Shown piece after piece: positions 11,530 through 15,889 of a stretch of DNA of 15,889 nucleotides. The number at the start of each line of letters is the position of its first letter. Positions within the stretch are counted from its first letter, which is position 1. Location of the stretch: assembly GCA_964384825.1 (NCBI GenBank), contig CAYLMM010000058.1:1-15889 (forward strand), given 5' to 3'. The DNA is from CAYLMM01 sp964384825. GTDB lineage: Bacteria; Krumholzibacteriota; Krumholzibacteriia; LZORAL124-64-63. The translations under genes and the position numbers were made by a program. A model generated the notes under the pieces. That model had not been told where the DNA came from, ran no database searches, and was given only the letters and a program-made list of their open reading frames with translations.

Positions 11530-14091
11530 TTACTTGACCAGCATCATCCGCCGGGTCTGCGACCATTCCCCGGCGTCGATCCGGTAGAAGTAGACCGAGG
11601 CCGGCGCCTGACGGCCGGATGCATCCCTGCCGTTCCACACCGCCTCGTGGCTTCCCGGTTCATGCGGCGAGTCCTCGAACAGCGTCTGCACCAGACGCCC
11701 GGACACGTCATAGATCCGCAGCGAAACCCTCGACTCTTCCGGAAGATTGAACCTGATCCTTGTGCGTGGATTGAAGGGATTCGGCGCGTTCTGGTGCAGC
11801 ACGAACTCGAGCGGAACCACGCCCACCTCCGTCAATTCCTCCGGCATCGCGGCCGGGCTTTCGTTCCCCGCGAAATCCACCACCGACACCTTGTAGAAGG
11901 CCTTGAAGTCGCCAGCCCCATCGGCCCAGGCCCTGGCCGTGGTCGTGTGCGCCGGATTCTCCGGATCCACGATGAAATCCGGCATATCGCCGCGGTAGAT
12001 CTTGAAATAGCAGAAATCCTCGGCATCCGATTCGAGCCATTCGAGCGCGTTGCCGTCGAAAGCGTAGGCCACCATCACCCCCGCGGGCATGTTCGGCGCA
12101 ATGTTGTCCACCGAGTAATTGCTGTCCGGATCGCTCGCGAACCAGATCGAGGGGGTCGTGGTGTGAGCGCTCACAACGTACACGGACCACGGCTGTTCCA
12201 TTGCACCGGCGTCGGCGAGAGTCGGCACGACGGTCCAATAGTCGGGCGCCTGGGCCGCGGCGAAACTACCGACGACCTCCCACAAGCCGGCGGGCAACTC
12301 GGAGGCTCCGGCGTCGGCCGCGGCGCCGGTCGCGAACACCCTGCCTTCCCATTCCAGCGCCGCATCCGGCAGGGCTGTCTTTGTCGGCACTCGCCGTCCC
12401 TCGGCAAGGACCTTACCGGCCAGAGGCGCTTCGTCCAGCCGCCGCCAGATGTTGTAGCTGGCTATCGGATAATCCGGCACGGTCGCGGCGTCCAGGTCCG
12501 AGGCCCGGATCCGCAGACGAAGACGACCGCCCTGGTCTTCGGGGACATCCTCCACCGATGTCAGCATCGGCATGTAGAGAATCGAGTCCACGGGCGCGAA
12601 TGACGATCCCATATGCCCGTGATCGATGGTCTGCACGCTCCAGTACCAGGCGCGCTGCAGGCCTTCCATCTGCCAGTCGGCGGAACCGCCGCGGTTGCCG
12701 ATCCCGACCACCTGCCGGTAGCCCGTGTCGAGGTCGGCCATCGGCACGACTATCTCCGAACCCGCGCGGCTCGTTCCGACGCGCAGATTGTAGCTGAGCG
12801 CCGCGGCCGCGGTTTCGAGATCGCCGCCCGGGCCCCAGGAGAAACTCATGGTCTCGCCGCTGCGCACGGCGTCCAGGCCGGAAGGCGCCGTCGGAGCCGT
12901 GTTGAACACCATGCCGTCGTTGCGGTAGATGGCGGTGAAATATCCGTTGCCCGTGATGATCACGTCCAGATCACCGTCGTTGTCGCAGTCGCCCCAGGCT
13001 ACGTTCCCGCCCTGCACCCCGTGGAAATCGTCTCCCCAATAGTCCGAGAAGGTCCCGTCGCCGTCGTTGACATAGATCTCGGCGACCGGATCGTAGCCGT
13101 CCTGTTCGCCGCAGTAGACGATGTCCAGATCGCCGTCGTTGTCGAAATCGCCCCAGTCGACCGAGCTTCTCTCCATGGGGCGGAATCCCCAGTTGGCCGT
13201 GAACGTACCGTCGCCCTGGTTCTTGTAGATCCGGTTTATCTGGCTCGATTCGCCTTGGCCGGTGATCACGATGTCGAGATCGCCGTCGTCGTCGTAATCG
13301 CCGAAGTCCGCGTCGCTGTAATAGACTCCGTCCAGACCCGCCGTCGACGCGCTGAACACGCCGCTGCCGTCGTTGGTGTACAGCAACCCCCAGAGAGCGT
13401 AGCCCGATGTTCCGGTCAGGATGAAATCCAGGTCTCCATCGTTGTCGCAGTCTCCCCAATCGACCGAGCCGTAATAGGACAGAGCCAGCAGGCCCACGCC
13501 GGTATCCCTGGTGAAGGTTCCCGCGCCGTCGTTGCGGAAAATTCCCGTGAAGGGCGTTGTCGTGGTCCGTCCCGACGCGATGAAATCGAGATCGCCGTCG
13601 CCGTCGTAGTCGCCCCAGGCGACATCGCCGCCCCACAGGCCGCCCGGCCCTCCGGTCACGGTGGCCGCTGTGAAGGTGCCGTCGCCGTTGTTCTCGTAGA
13701 CCCGCAGGATGTGTCCCGAATCCGCGCCCCCCTCGATCACCAGATCCAGATCACCGTCGCCGTCGTAATCGCCCCAGTCGGCGGCCGCGTCGATGACACC
13801 TTCGAGACCGGCGGCGAGGTTCTCGGTGAACCCTCCGCTGCCGTCGTTGTCGTAGATCGTGGCGATGCGCACACCGAGCGACGAGCCGATCAGCAGGAAG
13901 TCCAGATCGCCGTCGCCGTCGTAGTCGCCCCACTCCGCCTCGCCGGCGATCACCAGGGGGAAGTCGGCGTGGAGGTCGTGGAATGCGGCGCGGGCGAGAT
14001 TCGCGGGAAAGAAGAGGAAGATGACGAAGATCGACAGCAGGATGAACTGCACCCGGTTCCCGGGATGCGACAGGGATACGTTGGGCGTCAT
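11530..14091 (-). CDS. Secreted FG-GAP/VCBS seven-repeat beta-propeller protein with FlgD-like C-terminal domain
   Basis: An 853-residue protein starting at M-T-P-N-V (GGAGG eight bases upstream). The N-terminal export signal has its hydrophobic core at about 15-30 and ends near A-R-A (35). Seven copies of a 50-53 residue unit follow (about 50-400). Each has W-G-D-x-D-x-D-G-D-L-D, a calcium-binding D-x-D-x-D-G loop, and a later N-D-G-x-G-x-F (loosely kept in some copies). The last unit is cut short after N-D-G, and the segment before unit 1 could close the ring, as expected for a seven-bladed propeller. A fibronectin-III-like region follows (about 405-510), then further beta domains. The end (about 770-853) carries N-A-P-N-P-F-N-P-R-T and S-V-Y-F-Y-R, a FlgD-like/Por-type tail. 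It is probably a surface or extracellular binding protein; the ligand is unknown. Confidence 0.92.
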   Translation of the reverse strand: MTPNVSLSHPGNRVQFILLSIFVIFLFFPANLARAAFHDLHADFPLVIAGEAEWGDYDGDGDLDFLLIGSSLGVRIATIYDNDGSGGFTENLAAGLEGVIDAAADWGDYDGDGDLDLVIEGGADSGHILRVYENNGDGTFTAATVTGGPGGLWGGDVAWGDYDGDGDLDFIASGRTTTTPFTGIFRNDGAGTFTRDTGVGLLALSYYGSVDWGDCDNDGDLDFILTGTSGYALWGLLYTNDGSGVFSASTAGLDGVYYSDADFGDYDDDGDLDIVITGQGESSQINRIYKNQGDGTFTANWGFRPMERSSVDWGDFDNDGDLDIVYCGEQDGYDPVAEIYVNDGDGTFSDYWGDDFHGVQGGNVAWGDCDNDGDLDVIITGNGYFTAIYRNDGMVFNTAPTAPSGLDAVRSGETMSFSWGPGGDLETAAAALSYNLRVGTSRAGSEIVVPMADLDTGYRQVVGIGNRGGSADWQMEGLQRAWYWSVQTIDHGHMGSSFAPVDSILYMPMLTSVEDVPEDQGGRLRLRIRASDLDAATVPDYPIASYNIWRRLDEAPLAGKVLAEGRRVPTKTALPDAALEWEGRVFATGAAADAGASELPAGLWEVVGSFAAAQAPDYWTVVPTLADAGAMEQPWSVYVVSAHTTTPSIWFASDPDSNYSVDNIAPNMPAGVMVAYAFDGNALEWLESDAEDFCYFKIYRGDMPDFIVDPENPAHTTTARAWADGAGDFKAFYKVSVVDFAGNESPAAMPEELTEVGVVPLEFVLHQNAPNPFNPRTRIRFNLPEESRVSLRIYDVSGRLVQTLFEDSPHEPGSHEAVWNGRDASGRQAPASVYFYRIDAGEWSQTRRMMLVK
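12960..13935 (-). repeat. Seven tandem coding repeats of about 150-159 bp (FG-GAP units)
   Basis: The motif encoding G-D-(Y/C/F)-D-x-D-G-D-L-D recurs near 12968, 13125, 13278, 13431, 13587, 13746 and 13905 on the minus strand. The units diverge between motifs, so they are old protein repeats and not a recent expansion, although the motif cores remain very similar at the DNA level. Confidence 0.9.
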
Positions 14092-14388
14092 CTGTGAAAC
14101 CTCCGATCGAGTCAGGGAGCCGTCGCCATGCCACAAGCGAGGCCGATGTGAACGAGCGGGCGATCGAGGTTTCGGATTCGGCGACGGCAGCTTCCCGGCC
14201 CACGGGCCGGCCGATTGGGGGTTTCTCGTTCTCATCATGCAGCTATGGTTGGGGGATCATAGCATATGTCAAAGCTCGGGATTGTTTTGTTTTGACCTGC
14301 GGACGTCCAGACGACGCACCGTCACACTCAACCGCTTATCCGGCGGGAACATCACATCTGAATTCAAAGCATTCCCTGCACAACGCAG
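14092..14388. other. Intergenic region upstream of the FG-GAP protein gene
   Basis: About 300 bases without a convincing gene. The first half, nearest the FG-GAP start, is GC-rich. The region around 14240-14340 is distinctly AT-richer, with a run TTTTGTTTTGTTTTG on the plus strand and the candidate promoter described separately. Open frames here are shadows. Confidence 0.6.
14256..14273 (-). promoter_or_regulatory. Candidate promoter for the FG-GAP protein gene
   Basis: The minus strand reads TTGACATATGCTATGAT. TATGAT with TGC directly before it is an extended -10. The TTGACA is too close (5 bases) to serve as its -35, and could instead pair with a weak -10 downstream. It lies about 165 bases upstream of the start codon, in the only AT-rich part of the gap. 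Confidence 0.4.
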
Positions 14389-14424
14389 AAAAAAGATCCC
14401 CACGAGCCATGGCCCGTGGGGATC
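14389..14424 (-). terminator. Strong Rho-independent terminator after the P-domain lipoprotein gene
   Basis: On the minus strand GATCCCCACG pairs perfectly with CGTGGGGATC. The stem extends inward through a wobble pair and GCC/GGC around a tiny loop, then TTTTTT follows directly. It starts 45 bases after the stop codon at 14470. Confidence 0.92.
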
Positions 14425-14469
14425 CGCCGCCGAGATCTCTTGAGATCGGCGTCGACTCGTAACCGCCGA

Positions 14470-15393
14470 TTACTTCACGAACGGTTCGTAGAACAGGTTC
14501 AAACGCCACTCGTTCAGCGTTCCCGCCTGCTGATAGGAATAGTCGTAGCAGTGCAGTTTCCAGTCGCCACGCACGCTCTTGCCGTCCAGCAAGGCGAAGT
14601 CCTGCTTCGGCGTGAAGTCGTCCGGATACCACCCCACGGGATTGGTGTTCGGCTCGCCACCCTCGCCGATCCAGAAGACATTGTGCAGCGTACCGTCGGG
14701 GGCCTCCAGCTTGATGATCAGATCGCTTGAGTAGGCATGAGTGATGTCCACGTAGACACGAATATCATCGACAATACCGGCCGGGACGACATTGATGGTG
14801 CTCGTCGCAACGAGGCCCGGACCGCCACCGTTCGGACCGTCCGGAATCGCCAGGGCCGGCGTTGCCGACAGCGTGATATCCACTATTGCTACGCCGGGCA
14901 GCGGCGCCGTGACGCAGAATTGCGACAGGTGGTCGATATCCGCCTCGGCCTCATCCTGATCGTCGACGATCGAGGTCACCACCGGAACCCATCCGGCACC
15001 TTCATCGGTATAGATCACGAGATCGGCTTCGCTCTGGGTGGTCAACACCGATTCGTCGTATTTGATGACCAGATCGGCCGGTGACGAGAACGTCGTCTCC
15101 GCGGGACCGATCTCCCACACTGACGAAACGAGTATGCGGTCGGCCGGCATGGCCGTGTAACCGTTTTCCAATTCATCGATGGTGAAATCGACGTCGGCGG
15201 TCAGGGCATTCTGCGGAATTTCGAGTGAGATCATATTGACGATGCTGATCTCGCCGCCGGCAACGCCGATGGTCTCGGTGGCGTCGTGGGTCACGGGAGG
15301 CGAGACCGGATCATCGTCGTCGCTGCAACCGACACAGAAGGCCAACGCCACGACGGCCACGGTTATCATCCACAGAGAGGTGCGAAATTTCAT
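14470..15393 (-). CDS. Lipoprotein with ZU5-like region and proprotein-convertase P domain
   Basis: A 307-residue protein starting at M-K-F-R (ATG at 15393; GGAG six bases upstream). The longer frame adds 26 residues before the signal. A lipoprotein signal peptide ends V-G-C23, followed by S-D-D-D-D-P, an acidic linker typical of exported lipoproteins; Cys at -3 is unusual. Residues about 38-162 contain G-G-x-I and L-E-I-P-Q-N-A-L, resembling ZU5-type domains (I-P-x-G-A-L). Residues about 195-302 match the P (Homo B) domain: D-I-R-V-Y-V-D-I-T-H, S-S-D-L-I-I-K-L-E-A-P-D-G-T, and a closing G-D-W-K-L with G-T-L-N-E-W-R-L. P domains usually follow subtilisin or metalloprotease domains, but none is present here. 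It may be a surface binding or stabilising protein. Confidence 0.85.
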   Translation of the reverse strand: MKFRTSLWMITVAVVALAFCVGCSDDDDPVSPPVTHDATETIGVAGGEISIVNMISLEIPQNALTADVDFTIDELENGYTAMPADRILVSSVWEIGPAETTFSSPADLVIKYDESVLTTQSEADLVIYTDEGAGWVPVVTSIVDDQDEAEADIDHLSQFCVTAPLPGVAIVDITLSATPALAIPDGPNGGGPGLVATSTINVVPAGIVDDIRVYVDITHAYSSDLIIKLEAPDGTLHNVFWIGEGGEPNTNPVGWYPDDFTPKQDFALLDGKSVRGDWKLHCYDYSYQQAGTLNEWRLNLFYEPFVK

Positions 15394-15523
15394 TGTGGTC
15401 TCCATTGTTTTGGCCGGGAAGTCGGCGCTATATCCCAGTTGTAGAGCGGGATACGCAGTGATCATTTTCACAGCATATCATAGTCGATCGTTGTGACTAC
15501 CGTTTATTCCGTCCTAATTGTTA

Positions 15524-15796
15524 TCATGGCAGGTACACCGCAGTGGTTCTGGCATATATCTGCTCGAATTCATCCTGATCGCATTCGTATCGGCCTTCAA
15601 ATTCCTGTAGCTGTAAGATCCGATCCGGGAAGTGCTCTATCCGGCCGAGCAGGCGCGGATCATCCATCTGCGTTAAACATTGTGGTGGGATTCGTTCGCG
15701 GACAGAAAACCGGCTCAGCGGGTAGGACTCGCTGCGAACTTTGAGCCGTGAGTCCCCTGAGATTGATATCCTCAAACACGCCCGGCCCACCTCCAT
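15524..15796 (-). CDS. Uncertain acidic ORF at the right edge (hypothetical)
   Basis: A 90-residue reading from the ATG at 15796, with a charged sequence ending D-Q-D-E-F-E-Q-I-Y-A-R-T-T-A-V-Y-L-P. The frame is in fact open to the window edge, so the protein could start further upstream. A better ribosome site (GGGAGGTG) precedes an ATG at 15825 in a different frame that stops after nine codons (M-S-S-S-H-G-R-R-D), and its TGA overlaps the ATG used here. That arrangement could mean coupling, or a frameshift in one original gene. Base composition is less GC-rich than elsewhere. I do not recognise the protein. Confidence 0.4.
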   Translation of the reverse strand: MEVGRACLRISISGDSRLKVRSESYPLSRFSVRERIPPQCLTQMDDPRLLGRIEHFPDRILQLQEFEGRYECDQDEFEQIYARTTAVYLP

Positions 15797-15840
15797 CAAT
15801 CCCTGCGTCCGTGGGATGAACTCATCTCGACACCTCCCGG

Positions 15841-15889
15841 CTACCCATGAGCAGCCTTCTCGAGGTTCCGTGAAAAGTCGGCCAGGACC
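15841..15889 (-). CDS. C-terminal tail of an unknown gene entering from the right edge
   Basis: One minus-strand frame reads V-L-A-D-F-S-R-N-L-E-K-A-A-H-G and stops at TAG (15841-15843). The stop is followed closely by GGGAGGTG and an ATG, the arrangement of a gene end followed by a gene start. Only about 15 residues are visible, so no function can be given. Confidence 0.4.
   Translation of the reverse strand, partial: VLADFSRNLEKAAHG

Noticed and set aside
12960..13935. CRISPR-like periodic repeats
   Set aside because: The period is about 155 bp, the frame is maintained, and the repeats encode D-x-D-x-D-G loops. They are protein repeats, with no short repeat/spacer structure.
12613..14097. 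Plus-strand frame antisense to the propeller gene with repeated V-A-V-V-V-A-P segments
   Set aside because: The apparent repeats mirror the FG-GAP repeats on the coding strand.
15471..15505. -10-like TATGAT upstream of the lipoprotein gene
   Set aside because: A TATGAT occurs at 15477-15482 on the minus strand, but there is no -35 or extended -10 to support it.
1..15889. Insertion sequences, tRNA or rRNA genes, and attachment sites
   Set aside because: No transposase motifs, terminal inverted repeats with target duplications, or tRNA-like cloverleaf sequences were recognised on either strand.

Overview
The window reads as GC-rich chromosome from an uncultured-type bacterium of the FCB superphylum (Eisenbacteria, Krumholzibacteria or a similar candidate phylum). 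This is inferred from two secreted proteins that end in the FlgD-like/'Por'-type C-terminal domain with the N-P-F-N-P-R motif, and from many Sec-secreted modular proteins. The exact phylum cannot be fixed from the sequence alone. Every gene I can support lies on the minus strand, so the genes are transcribed from right to left.

Right to left: (i) the right edge (about 15.5-15.9 kb) holds the tail of an unknown gene and an uncertain acidic ORF. (ii) A lipoprotein with a ZU5-like region and a proprotein-convertase P domain (14470-15393) is closed by a strong terminator. (iii) A secreted seven-repeat FG-GAP/VCBS propeller protein with a FlgD-like tail (11530-14091) also has its own terminator. 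(iv) A secreted beta-rich protein (10548-11351) is followed by a fossil of a thiosulfate-sulfurtransferase/rhodanese gene, then by a nickel superoxide dismutase (sodN, 9858-10316) with a Sec signal peptide. (v) A tetraheme c-type cytochrome (9403-9741) follows a long hairpin and a run of eight G. (vi) A small periplasmic protein of unknown function lies at 8477-9175. (vii) A four-gene cluster encodes an exported CotH-family kinase-like protein, a VTC/polyphosphate-polymerase-fold protein, a DUF4956 membrane protein and an HlyD-type adaptor (8342 down to 3155). The last three genes are joined by start/stop overlaps. (viii) A three-gene redox module encodes a 2x[4Fe-4S] ferredoxin, a ferric-reductase-like di-heme membrane cytochrome and a Tat-exported flavoprotein (2993 down to 380). 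(ix) The first 45 codons of katG (catalase-peroxidase) run off the left edge.

Two themes stand out. One is redox and oxidative-stress biology: katG, an exported Ni-SOD, a tetraheme cytochrome, and a ferredoxin-to-periplasm electron conduit. The other is the CotH-VTC-DUF4956-HlyD cluster, the best candidate for a poorly described system. It places a polyphosphate-polymerase-like catalytic domain and a membrane partner beside a secreted kinase-like protein and a periplasmic adaptor. Its joint function is inference. A third observation is that two neighbouring secreted proteins share a C-terminal S-W-G-E-(V/L)-K ending, which may be a second, unnamed tag distinct from the FlgD-like tail.
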